From: Lunularia cruciata
Taxonomy: Eukaryota; Streptophyta; Marchantiopsida; Lunulariales; Lunulariaceae
NCBI GenBank assembly: GCA_948567375.1
Contig: OX419762.1
Location: 16,002,001-16,066,000 of the forward strand
DNA length: 64,000 nucleotides
Direction of reading: 5' to 3'
Below the pieces are notes generated by a model. That model was not told the origin of the DNA, ran no database searches, and saw only the letters and a list, made by a program, of their open reading frames with translations. The first letter of the stretch is position 1, and every line of letters begins with the position of its first letter. Of the stretch, positions 38,611 to 50,050 are shown one piece after another. A program made the position numbers and the translations under genes.

Positions 38611-41600
38611 GGGCCTGCAGGAAAGTAACATTCAAAAAGCTTACTTTCGACGTTTTGCTTTCAGGGATCCGTCGAGTATGTACCCCGTAGATAGTGTGTC
38701 CCGGTGTCGTTGTATAATAAAATAAAATTCTCGAATTGTACGGTGTAATGTTCGTCCCACACCTCTAAACTGATTGTCCCGTTTGCAGATGCAACGCGTT
38801 GCGTGTGCGTATATGCAACCATTTAATTAGATACTCCAGTTGGTCATTGCAGCTGCAATCCCCGAGGAAGTCAATGATAAAAGAACTCGACTTGGTCATG
38901 TGCCATCCATTCTATATTACTCGTTTGATCGATTCTCAAAGCTGTATGTTGGCAAAATTTCTTTTGAATAAGACTATCACTAGCCAACATAGTAAAGAGA
39001 AAGATATACAAATTTTACTGGGTTGAGTATTAGATAATTGTCGGTTGTAGATACTCGTGTATAGAATTCCCTTCCGTAAGAGTGGACTGGTGCACCCCAA
39101 AGAGCAATTTGCCACCTTTTTCTTTGTTTTCTCTCCCCTCCTTGCATCTTCTTTTGTGAAGCGAATCATTACTTTTTGAATGCAATGATAAAGAGAGGTA
39201 AGTTATCGAGATTGACACGAAGACTATTGGTTTGGTTGTAGCACACATAAAGGATGGCGACAAGCACTTGAGCACATCTAGATGACACACCTTGTAATAT
39301 TTCTCATATAGACTAACTTGTCATACTATTATACTACTGTGTTTCTTATTATTAGTGAAATCTTGGGTAGAGGGAGTATCATGAAGCTCAAAGTGTGTTG
39401 ATGATTTATAACCGACTGTATGAGTAGGGATGACCAGACATCACTCGAAACTGAAAAATCCCATCCGTGATCATCTAGAAAGTAGAAAGAAGGTTTAGGT
39501 CTAAAAACCTCCAGTGGATATATAGATACACCTGAAGCGTAGATCTCTCTGCCAGTAAGTCCTCGGCACTCATTGAGGCAACAGAGGTCAAACCACTAAA
39601 ATTTTGCGTAGGAGAATGTGTACTTAGCACCGTAATGATTGAAAACATCAATATCTCCATCTTATATTAGTAGCTCAAGTGTTACAGTTATTCCCTACTC
39701 CAATATATATTTCCAGGATAAACAAGTAACGAGTAACTATCGCTCAATTAAAGAGAGTTCAAGGGTACCTCTCACTAAAGAATTATGAATATCTTGCCAC
39801 AAATATCTTATTCACTATTATATAATATTTGTCTGATCGCAGGTACCTTGAACTAGTATCTGGATTTGTATATCTTAATGTTCTTTCGAGTGGGATCCTG
39901 AAGGCCCCAGATTAAAGAAATCCGGGACATAGACAACAAAACAAAACTTACTTTTCTGCATAGCTTATATGTTCTTATATTGCGATGGGCTCACTATCCA
40001 AATCTGGCACCAAGGTAAGACGTGAGTAAACACATAGACAGATATCATTACTGGAGATAATAACCATCCACTTGTTTTTTCTGGCTGCTGGTAGAGTATC
40101 TGGACTAATGAGAGGACAAATTTCAGTAGGCGTAGTTAAGTTTTAAGTGCGTGTTAATGACTACAGTGATGAAGATGGCTTAGTCTAAGTACTCAACAGT
40201 TCATGTATTTAGACTGATGTGCGTGGGAGTCAGTACCACTTTGTCAACTTAGAGGTCGTCAATGGGAATTTCTTATTATTCTGTTATCACAAGTGAATTT
40301 GTAATGAATGGACTTGACAGAAGCAAACTTTATCATGTGTGCAATTGTACTCAACTAACTGAGAGAGAACGTGATCCGGCATGCAGAAGCAATCAAGATT
40401 TCTGCCAAAATTCATCATCACATTTGACACATGAATTCAACGTATAGCCATTTTCAAGCACTAAACATCTGGATCAACCCAAACAGTAGCGATCATATGT
40501 GATCATTTTCGTCTGCAGACTACATCAAGCGCAAGCGAGCGAACTCGACCTAATGTGTATTGTGATAAAGTGTTATCTGTGGGAGGTGGGAGGTGCACCT
40601 AGCTGTAAGAGTGGATTCCACTGTATCTAAGAGCTCAAGTGAACTTTACAAACCGGACAAAGGCGAGAAAAACACAAGAGTCAATGTAATTGCCGAAATT
40701 ACTAGCATCCAATCAGAGATTTTCCGTGAGCATGGTATTGACAAACACCGCCACGACATACAACATGCCACATTGAAGAGAAAAGAGAAAAATTGTTTTC
40801 TAATGAACTTTCTCATAAGTGCGTAACCCCTTGCACCATTTTGCATAGGATCGCCATGGCATGTCATTGCGTTGCGATGACAAGTCTGCACCACTGCAGG
40901 TTCAGTCACATGTGAGACAGACATTTTGTTTCTACCTTGATGGGTGTGCCCGCTGCTTCTGGCTTTCATCTCCCCAATTCGGTGCTCAGCCAACCAGGTG
41001 ATCACATGTGGGCTCTCGGATATTTGAGGATCTTTGATGCCAAGTAGGTCTGTATACATAAGTCCAATTTGCATGATCCTGTACATGTGAGTAGTGCCTA
41101 ATTCGGCTTTTATGGTGCTTTTTAACTTCGTCAGGTTCGTCATTGGTTGTGGGTAGGAAATTGGGGACTACTAAACCATGCGCGTTGGGTAGTGTTCTTT
41201 CTCTCTTCTCTCTCATCTTCCTTCATCAGTTCCTTTGTAGTTGTAAATGTAAAACGAAGATTCTCAAGATCCAGTCTGAGATTAAAACAAATTATTTGGC
41301 TTCACCCATGATTGCCTCGGAAGTTGGATGACGACAAAGGAAGGCGGGTGCTGAGTGTCCTCCTGCTCCTAGTCTCGAGGGAGGGGAAAAACCAGTTGCT
41401 GCAGCGGGGCAGCTGGGGCAGAGAGGGATTGGACATTAGAAATGGAAGCTGTTATCGACTCGAATTACAGTCAGCATACCATAGATTAAGCTAGAACACA
41501 TGCCTAAAGTGCGGAAGAGGACGAGAAGTGAAGTAATCTTATCGAGGTGAGGCAAAAGCAGTAAACGATAAAGAGACGAGTTCAGAACCACCCCTTGACT

Positions 41601-41733
41601 AGATGAGGATCAACGTGGCATTCGAAGCGATTGATATCATTGCATGTCCGCGGGAAATAAGATCATATATGAGTGTTCCGAGGGCTCTCTGTATTGGAAA
41701 TCGGTAAAGGCAAATGTGGATCAGGTGATGCTC

Positions 41734-41752
41734 TGGGGAGGGGGTGGGGGGG
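41734..41752 (+). other. Long G-run cluster, G-quadruplex candidate
   Basis: ggggagggggtggggggg has runs of four, five and seven guanines with single-base spacers, enough for four stacked G3 tracts. Confidence 0.6.
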
Positions 41753-42545
41753 TTTCTTCTCACAAATGATACTAGCTGAAGTCGAAACCACTTTTCGGAC
41801 CTTGGCCTGCAGCCATAGGGAAAATAGAGTGCATAAATAGAGTTGGCCTTCTATTTTAGTAAGCCCCATCTGAGATGAGCTCGTGGCACATTTGCATCCA
41901 TTAGAAAAAGTGCGCAGACGATTTCATTACGTAATTTGAGCTTTGAGGTTTGGAGATTCATACTATGGGTGCTGGGTCAATTACTGCTATCATAAAGTAT
42001 CAAGTACCAGCAACTCCATGCTAAACTTATTGGCAACGGGCCAATCATTCCACCACTTCTCCATTGCTCTGCTGACTTACTTTTCATCAGTTGGAAAGAA
42101 TCAGCCGAAGGACAGGGTGGAGAATAATTGTAGGTTTAGAGTGCCCATGATTGTCTTACTTGGTAGTTGCAGAGAATGAGGTTTTCTGCCTTTTACTGCT
42201 ACTCATTTCTTTCTCAGTTCTCCCCTTGGACCGGGATTGGCGATCGTATATCTTAGATTTTGCATCGTCACTCGAAACCCATGGACCAGGAACCAATCCG
42301 TTATTCAGAACGAACAGTCTTTTTCTTCCTCTAGTTACCATGACAGAGAACCAACCGCAGCTGTTGCGAAATGTCTTGTAGTTGCAAAGGGCTCGGTACC
42401 ATACCCTCCAAGCGACTATGCAGGCAGTATGCACGAGAGAGAGTACAGACGGCCATCTCATAAAGTAGAACAAAAAAGGAAGCTTGATGAACCGCCATGG
42501 CACGGGATGTTACTCCAGGGTAGACGTTAGTTTGCATTTTCGGCT

Positions 42546-42569
42546 GCTGTTCTGTTCTGTTCTGTTCTC
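42546..42569. repeat. (TGTTC)n pentanucleotide microsatellite
   Basis: Four to five copies of tgttc in tandem. Confidence 0.9.
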
Positions 42570-45500
42570 TAGACTCTCTTTGCTTTCTTGTAGCTCGTCC
42601 TAGGGGTTAGTACTCTCTTTGTTGAGATTCCTTCCACGAGTCCTTACCGATTTTATTCTCGAGATCACCTTATAGAGTTTGACGGTTTCCTAATTTATTA
42701 GCTGTCTTTGTTCAAGAGAAATATACTTTGGGCAAGGAGCAGAATCATTGATGGGCAGCACAAGGAACTCAAATCGCATTCATGGTTTTGATATTACCAA
42801 AACAGTACCACTTTGTCGGCCAAAAAGGAGCGCTCATACATCCTTTCTGATACAGATCCATGAAAAAATATTCGAAGGAAGATATCCATAAACTAGGGAA
42901 CAAAGAAACAGCACTTGTTTATGAAAACGAGACACAAACGAGTAGGACCAGACACTCTCCGCTCTCTACGCTTGTCTATGTGCAACTATACTAGTGCACT
43001 AGGAATGATGCGATCGATAGAACTCAAAAAATCAGTCGGCCATAGCAAGAGCTTTTTGACGCCAAATCAGTTCAAAACAGTGCCAAAGTGAAAACCCAAG
43101 AGCAGAGAAGATTTGCTTTCGGACAGGCCAGTCCGTTCATGTAACAGTAAACTCCTCCCGAATCCCTAGATGCATGTATCGTGGGCGTGGTTCGCTGGTT
43201 ACAAGGTTGTGGGATCGGGGTAAAGCAAGCTTGCTGATCTAATGTGAGCTAGAAGTTAGATAGACTTTCTTATAGGTGGACTGAGGAGAGGCCGGAAATT
43301 ATGGACAGTGTCCCGTCAAATCTCTCTCTCATCATCATATCTATGGCCGAAGCAATCTCCATCCAGTGGTTCCGGTTCCTCACGCCTTGGAAACTGAGTA
43401 CTGCAGTAGCTCAGAAAACCGAAGTGAATGAACAAGTGTGCAAACTTCTGTAGTGACCCCAAAATAAACACCACTCGAGTTCCTGAAATTTTTCCTTCCC
43501 CGAGAAGCATCAGGCACCTGTCAGTGGAAGCTATCGAGTAGGCAGTCGGACAAAGAGACAACGGAGTCGGAAAGATGAAAAGCAAGAGAGAGAAACGAAA
43601 CTTACGAAAGGATAGTCTCGCCACATCACCTCCTCATCAAGATACTAGCAGTACCAGAAGTACCGTAGTAGCAGCAGCAGCACCTTGGTTAATGAACCCT
43701 CTCTCTTGTGGAACTATAAGGACACAGAACAAACGGATGTTAGCAACCCACAGACATGAATCTAGTGGAGTAAGCCTACTAAGGATCTCCCAACTTCCCA
43801 AGTACAGCACCACCAAGACGGAAAGTCTCTCCCCCTTCTACACTTAAGGCTTCCCCGCTCCATGTACTGCTACAGTACCCCAGCCTCCACTCTATTGCCC
43901 CCCGCCTCCCACTCCTGTACTATGCCGGCGACAGCTTAATATATTTCGCACTTTCTTCCCTCCCTCCCATTACTGTCGTCGTATTGATTTTGGTAGTAGG
44001 AGCCGCTTTTTATCGTACCCAACTAGGCTCTAAATATAGTTCCCGGGTAAGAATCTCTTTATTATCTGACTTGAAGTAGGAAGGCATCCTTATCGTAGTC
44101 TAGACCCGTAGACCCGCATCTCTACAGTGCCCTATACACAGGCAAACACATCCTGGTAAGATCCACGGACTGTTGAACGGATACCTATGGGGGTCCAAAT
44201 TTTCATAGTATTATTCGTAACCCAGTTCAGAGATCGGGTATACCATGGACAAATGTAGCCGAAGCTCTAGAGAGCTAAATGTCAACGATAATGAGATATT
44301 GAATCTTGTTCGTTTTTCCACACAGCAAAGCTGCTGTGTTGGATTTCCGTGACACACCTTTCTTCCTGCAAATAGATGATTACAAGATTGAATTTCGCGT
44401 TCACCAATTCTAGCGTAGAAATTTCTGCATTTGGAGACGCCGTGTTCTTCACCTAGTGGTTGAAGTTTTTTTTTGGATAGCAAAAACCTAGCAAATATAG
44501 AAACTCTCATTTCGAGTATCTTTGCTTTTAACGGGGATGTTTTTCATACAAAGCAAATACCACTTGGTTGTATCACGATTCGTAGAATAAAAATCTACCT
44601 CATAAGAGCAAAAGATGTGCGAAGTTACGTTGGGATTCATGTGTCCCACATCTACAAAAATATCTTGTCTCATGGTATAGGTTGACTCGATTCTTCAATT
44701 TGAGTAGGGCAGGAATCGAAGAATGGTATTCTCACTTCACCAGATACCGATATTCCAATATCGACATCTGATGCTTGAAATCATTGGTTGATGTATGCTA
44801 GCGGCCTTCGTGGCCATTGCATCTCACCTTGAGATTGACAAATTGACCTTTCGCATTATCCAAAGCTTGATAAGATTTCTACTGAAGCTCACCGTCAACG
44901 AGAAGAATAAAACCTCGGTGCTATGCTAGGCTGTGAATTACTAAATAAGAAATATAGTTGCCTTCTGTAAAGACGGTTGAGATAGTCAAGTGCGGTACGA
45001 ATCATTCCATTTTATACTCGCAATAGAAGAGAACGGCTAAACAAACAGGGACCATCTGAATATGAATTTTAAATTAGAGAACTGGACAACATACCATCAT
45101 ATGTCATTCATCGAAACAACAAGTCTTTTTCTATCCTCGATCGCTTTATTTCAGAACAAAAATTGTCTGTCGGTTCGAACACTTTCAAGCTTCTCTTATT
45201 GGGAGCTTCTCTTATCTCTTCTCTTATTGGGCCCTTTATGATGGAGAATTATAGCCTAGTCTGAAAACCCCACAGAACCGTAGGTGACAAGGGACTTGTT
45301 CGAGGAGGATTTAGAAGATCGAAAACGAACTGAATAATGGGACATAAGCTTGGCTCCATCCTCCCTCAACGAAACCCGGTCACTCCACTAATTTTGCTCG
45401 AAGTTGAATCATGCAGCTTTTGGGGATCATTATTGTCCAAATTTGAGGTTACGCAATCACTTTTGGATGTGACATTCGAACTTCTTCTGAATGGAAAGGT

Positions 45501-46521
45501 TTAAATCATTCTTGAGGGATTCAATGGTGATACGATGTGATGTTAAGTTGCGATGGCTTCCTGGAGACACGAATACGAATAATCTAAAACCCATGATGTC
45601 GCATGTCTAAAGGTTATCCAGCCGACTTCGCAAGTTGTTCAGACACGCAGATGTGATATTGAGTTGAGATAGTGGTTAGCACGAGGCAATCTGATGGAAC
45701 GAAGAAGGGCAAACTCTCCTATCTGTCATGCCCCTCAGGTGATCGAACATTACAAGAATATTGTTATCGGGTGACGTTGACTCTCATGTCCCCGACGGGA
45801 AATCATGACATTTGGCATTTGTCACTTGTGCTGATAGTTTGGATCTCTTGACGAGGCACCATCTACAACCACACGATACAGTGTCGTGTATTTCTCTCCT
45901 CCATCCTCGACGCTGGAATTCAAACCGAGGGTGGTTTCTCGTCTCTTCAGTACTACCATCCGTATATTCTTATCAACCCACATCCACTATCGTAGCAGCA
46001 GACAATCTGCGGATGGCGAAAGTGCATTCCCGGGATTTGTCCAACCAATGTACATCGTCCCTTGAGATGAAGACACCGCTGTGTCCGGAACCGGCGAGGC
46101 CAATTGAAACCACTATTTGCCGGGAAACGTCCCGATGGGCCGTACTGCCAGCACCTGCGACGGGACGTCTAAGCGAACCTCCGAAAACGACAAAAAGACT
46201 TATACTGGACATGGGGCTGGTCACCGGTCCCCTCTCCTTAGTAGACTGTCCTCAACTTAAGGTCTAGGCGGAATCTCATGGTCTCGGATTCAATGTCAGC
46301 ACACTACAATACTCTGTCTGTTGTATCCACTTGCATTGTATCGGGAGTTCTTGTATCTCCAAAATAATTCCATATTCCAAATTTGAAATTTTATATGGTT
46401 ATTTCTCAAAGTATAATATCAAATTGAAAATATTAAGTATAAACATATTAATTTAATTGATAATATCGAGTATAATTTACAATTCAAAAATTAATGTTTT
46501 CATATAGTCTTCTATTTATTA

Positions 46522-46625
46522 GAACTTAGCCCCATGTTACCCTTTTTTTATTTTTTTCTTTTTTTTGGTCTCTCCCTTGATGGGTTCTTCCCATCCTTCC
46601 TTTTCCCTACGCGGTCGCCTTCGTC
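46522..46625 (+). repeat. Double-hairpin 3' tail repeat, copy 3 (no coding part)
   Basis: It reads aacttagccccatgttacc, a T-rich insert, ctctcccttgatgg, then gttcttcccatcc and ctacgcggtcgcct. The flank to its left is plain AT-rich DNA without the coding remnants of copies A and B, as expected of a strongly 5'-truncated insertion. Part of the first palindrome is lost. Confidence 0.7.
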
Positions 46626-47385
46626 CATCTATATTTCTATACCCCTGACTTCGAGGGCTGCCTCCATTCGCTGTCCGATCTGAGGCCACCCATCATTTTG
46701 AAGAAAAAATATTAATTCTTTTTATTTTTTGAATGTAAATTGTTTTCTTTGTAATGTAGTATTCTCAGAAAATTATAAATCTTAGAAAAAGTTTGATACA
46801 CCAACCGAGGTAATTATTGCTTGCACCAAGAGGAAGCCATTTCGGTGTTCTATTTGGAAGATGTTGGTTTGAATCAATCAGCAGCTTGAAAGTTTTGATT
46901 TCTAAGAATAATGTTCATTTCCTCGAGTTTTGCCGAAAACCATTATATTTTTTTTCCAAATTTGACTATTTTAATTTTAATTTTTTTATTGACAACTAAC
47001 AATTTATGTACTTTTCTATATCTATGTACTAATTTTTTACAGAAAATTAAACTATAGAATTAAAATGTGTGAGGGATGCGACCTTGGCAATCTTGCTATA
47101 TAATATTGAAGTTCAAAGAAGGTATCCCATATATTTATACAAAATTCTAACTAAATATTTGAAACTGCAACGGTTTATATGATCCAAATGACTGTAAATA
47201 ATTTTGTAGCTTACACATCTCTAAAAATAATTTCATAGCTCAATCATCATCATTAATTCTTCTTTAACTTCAATCTACAAAGAGAACAAAAAAATCAAAA
47301 GATAAATTTACGTAAAATCTTAAATACACAGATATTATGACCTTGAGTTGTCAATCACAGATATAAGATTTCTATAATTTATGTT
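46626..47385. other. AT-rich intergenic DNA
   Basis: No coding or RNA gene signature seen. The 60-codon frame at 46817-46999 is motif-free. Confidence 0.5.
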
Positions 47386-47564
47386 GGAGAGCCAGCGCTT
47401 GTGTGGTTCTTAAATTACACAAGCATTAGCATTTTAGATAGATGGAAATGAGTCTTACTGTCTATATGCCTCTCCCTTGGCAATGAGTCTTACTGACTAC
47501 AGTTCCATCTATCTAAAATGCTAGTGCTTGTGTAATTTAAGAACCACACAAGCGCTGGTTCTCC
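47386..47564. mobile_element. 179-bp near-perfect palindrome with 62-bp arms (foldback/MITE-like)
   Basis: The left arm 47386-47447 is the reverse complement of the right arm 47503-47564 at 60 of 62 positions. The mismatches lie near ggaga(g/a)cc and ca(t/c)tag. The arms begin ggaga and end ttctcc. The 55-bp spacer contains the direct repeat aatgagtcttactg twice. Outside the right arm the spacer phrase tgcctctcccttgg recurs at about 47625. Flanks are AT-rich and show no clear target-site duplication (tttatgtt on the left, atattttgg on the right). No transposase is present. A non-autonomous DNA element is most likely; a hairpin RNA gene is the alternative. Confidence 0.75.
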
Positions 47565-49260
47565 ATATTTTGGAAGATCTGGAAAGCCCTATAGCTTCTG
47601 AAACTTTTACTGAAATGAAAGAATGCCTCTCCCTTGGAAAACAAGAATTAGACTAGATGCGCATCATCTAAGGCATGACAAAAATCTTTCTCAAAATTGA
47701 AATAAGGATAGTTTTTATTTTATAATTAAATGAATAAAAGTCTAAACAATTTAATTTTTATTAAGTCATGTTTCAATCTAGAACGTCCCCCAGATTTTAG
47801 TAAGGCTGTAGGTCCTTTGTGACCATGGACCTCTTCTATCTTCTCTCCATATACATATGAAATTCTTATCTTCCTTGAACCAAGAACTCAAACTCTTTAG
47901 CTCGGGCAATCAGTGTGGGTGGAATTGCAATCAAAGTAAAGACCTACTTGGGGAATGTATGCCCATCTCGCTGAAGGCGATTCAATGCTAAACTAGCGGT
48001 TGTTTTCGTCATCGAAAGGAGCCCTATATAGAGACTAAGAACTCCCGCGTTATAAGTACATTCACACATATATATCTACATGAGAAGCTTCGTACTTTTG
48101 ATTGATTTAGTACAAAGTATTGCTACGATCTTTTTGCTGAATGTTTTCCGTAACAATATTATTTCCTTTACATCTCACTATTGCGTAAGTATCTCGAGCA
48201 ATGTGAGATGATCCACTAGAAGAGTTTTACTTTGCTGAAGGGTTACAAATGAGATTTGATCTCTATCTGCCCTGAATGCGTAGCTGGCAGATCCAAAGAA
48301 GTAATAAACATATTGAATGTTAGTTATGATTCGAACTTAGTTTTTTCTTGCCTACACTCGGTGGATTTCAATCCAGATTGGAAATGGAAGAGTTGTGGGA
48401 ACCCCACTTCTCTGCTGCATAGTAGACACTGTGTGTACTTGGCTGCAAAAGTAAAGCCGCCTGTCTGATGGATCATCAGACCCATTGGGCTTCTCATCCT
48501 TTCTCCATTCACTGTACTGGAAATCAGGAAGAGCCTCGGACATTGGACCTTCTTCCGCACCAATTCGATGTGATAACTGCCTCACTTTCCTTCCTTCCTT
48601 CCTTCGTTACGAACTGCCCAACTTTCCCTTCCTTCCGACACTGCAGCGGCAGCAACCACATCCGATTCCCCACTAACAAACGCGAAACACTCGAGCACCT
48701 CTTGCAGGGACAAGCATCCATTCAAGTCGTTCATCGATCCGCCGGCTTCGCGTACATTCGACTCTCTATAAAAGTTAAATTTCAAATCCGGATTTTCTCT
48801 TGATATTGGGGACTTCGGTACCGTCGTGTCGGGGAGGAAAAGAAAAACAAATGTAAATGATTAAGGTGTTTTGGAGATGTCCTATCTTGAGTACAGATTA
48901 CATGTGCATTTAAAGAATTCAGACAAATTGGCATATTTGTTGAATTTAGCCATCATTCACTTGTGCATGTACTAACCACTTGTCTATTTTCTGGGATCCA
49001 ATCCTTTTGCCTCACTCCCTCCCAGATTGAACGATGGCTATACCATAAAGAATTATGCATGGATACTACAAAGTGCATGGTTGCATGTATTACAAGGCAG
49101 TTCAAACAATATCAACTAATGAGAGCGCATGTTCTGATGAATAAAAGTCTTTGATGAATAATGTTTTTACTCGGTGAGTGATAGTCTAGAGAGTTCAATA
49201 TAGGGTGACTGATGATCTCAATTTGTAATTCTAATTGTCATCAATAATAACAACAACAAT
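47565..49260. other. Intergenic DNA, no gene supported
   Basis: Open frames of 60-111 codons overlap on both strands at 48256-48803, none with a known motif. The stretch 48.8-49.26 kb is AT-rich and ends in short AAT/AAC repeats just before the retroelement fragment. Confidence 0.45.
48586..48605. repeat. (TTCC)n microsatellite
   Basis: About five uninterrupted copies of the tetranucleotide ttcc. Confidence 0.9.
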
Positions 49261-49336
49261 AATCAATTCCTTACGGAGGATGGAGGAGAGCTACCTATGA
49301 TGCACTCAGAGATATATTGTTTGCTATAGCAAGAGA

Positions 49337-50050
49337 GTGGATACCTTGGAAAGATATCCATATTCTTTGCAAATGTCACATGTCAGAATAGTTTTATACT
49401 TGGTTCGAGATGACCAGGTGACAGTGGTGGATGTTGTGGTTACAAACCGTATGCGTGATGCAAGTTTGGAGGGATTGATTACTCATCCTCATGGATGGGC
49501 GGCGAGCGGAGCAGCAACATGCAAGGTCTCCAAGTATAGGGGTATGCAACAAGGTCACCTCTTTGTTCCTCTAGCCTTGGAGTTATATGGAGCGATGGAC
49601 ATGGCGTTTGACACATTTGTTAGTGAGTGCACGAGAGCTTATCATATTAGACTCCAGAGGTACCACTCTCACTCTAATACTTTAGATAGATCTAAATATG
49701 CTACTAAGCGTGTGTCCATTGCTCTACATAGAGCATTGGCTGGTGCAATCTATAGGAGAGCAATCACTCTAGGTGATGCTTCAATAGTTTATAGATCTTA
49801 TGACTTGCATAGCTCGGATGTCTTCTTTGGATGCTCCAGTAGTTTGTGGACCTTACGTTACGTCTCTCCTAGCTCGGATATCTTAGATGCAGTACGGTAT
49901 ATGCACTGTAGAGGCCCTAGCCCTATTCTATCTCTTTTGTCTCTCTTGTGCGGCTGGATAGGGTCTTCCCATCTTTCTTGTGTTCTACGTGGTTGCCTTC
50001 TCTCATTATCATCAATTGAGTTGCTAATTAACACTACTTGTTTATTTTGA
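49337..50050 (+). pseudogene. C-terminal domain of a retroelement polyprotein, 237-codon frame still open
   Basis: Open from 49337 to TGA 50048-50050 with no ATG at its start, so it is a fragment rather than a gene. The clear part (about residues 20-155) reads VRDDQVTVVDVVVTNRM, GLITHPHGWAASGAATCKV, HLFVPLALELYGAMD and RVSIALHRALAGAIYRRAI. This pattern (D..V.DV.VT.P ... K..KY ... F.PLA.E..G) recalls the C-terminal part of RT-bearing elements known from green algae and bryophytes, possibly with a nuclease-like fold; that fold is my inference. The last 80 residues run through the 3' tail and are probably not protein. Copy A is broken in the same region. Confidence 0.6.
49911..50010 (+). repeat. 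Double-hairpin 3' tail repeat, copy 4 (end of retroelement copy B)
   Basis: It reads aggccctagccctattctatc, ctctcttgtgcggctgga, agggtcttcccatctttc and ttctacgtggttgccttctctc. Block order is the same as in the copies at 7421, 21437 and 46522. Both palindromes are slightly damaged here. Confidence 0.7.

Larger units (their letters stand above)
36001..46300. other. Mixed-composition intergenic region without a recognisable gene
   Basis: I read both strands and found no family motif or convincing exon series. The longest frames are 40646-41143 (-, 165 codons), 45812-46267 (+, 151 codons), 42156-42503 (-, 115 codons) and 43316-43624 (-, 102 codons). Frames of this length are expected by chance at this GC and window size. 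A pyrimidine-rich stretch at 43860-43975 with tatatt inside it could be a leader or promoter for a transcript on either strand. Non-coding RNA genes cannot be excluded. Confidence 0.45.
49270..50050 (+). mobile_element. 3' part of a non-LTR-like retroelement (copy B)
   Basis: The DNA matches 20804-21530 over most of its length: both contain ggaggat.gaggagagctacc near the start and tgcaaggtctccaagtatagg, atgcaacaaggtcacctctttgttcc further on. It lacks the upstream RT-adjacent part seen at 20.1-20.4 kb, so it is truncated at the 5' side as target-primed elements usually are. It is less decayed than copy A and keeps a long open frame. It ends in the double-hairpin tail. Confidence 0.75.

Noticed and set aside
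40646-41143. 165-codon minus-strand frame
   Set aside because: No motif, no exon partners, overlapping open frames on the other strand. Length is within chance for a window of this size and GC.
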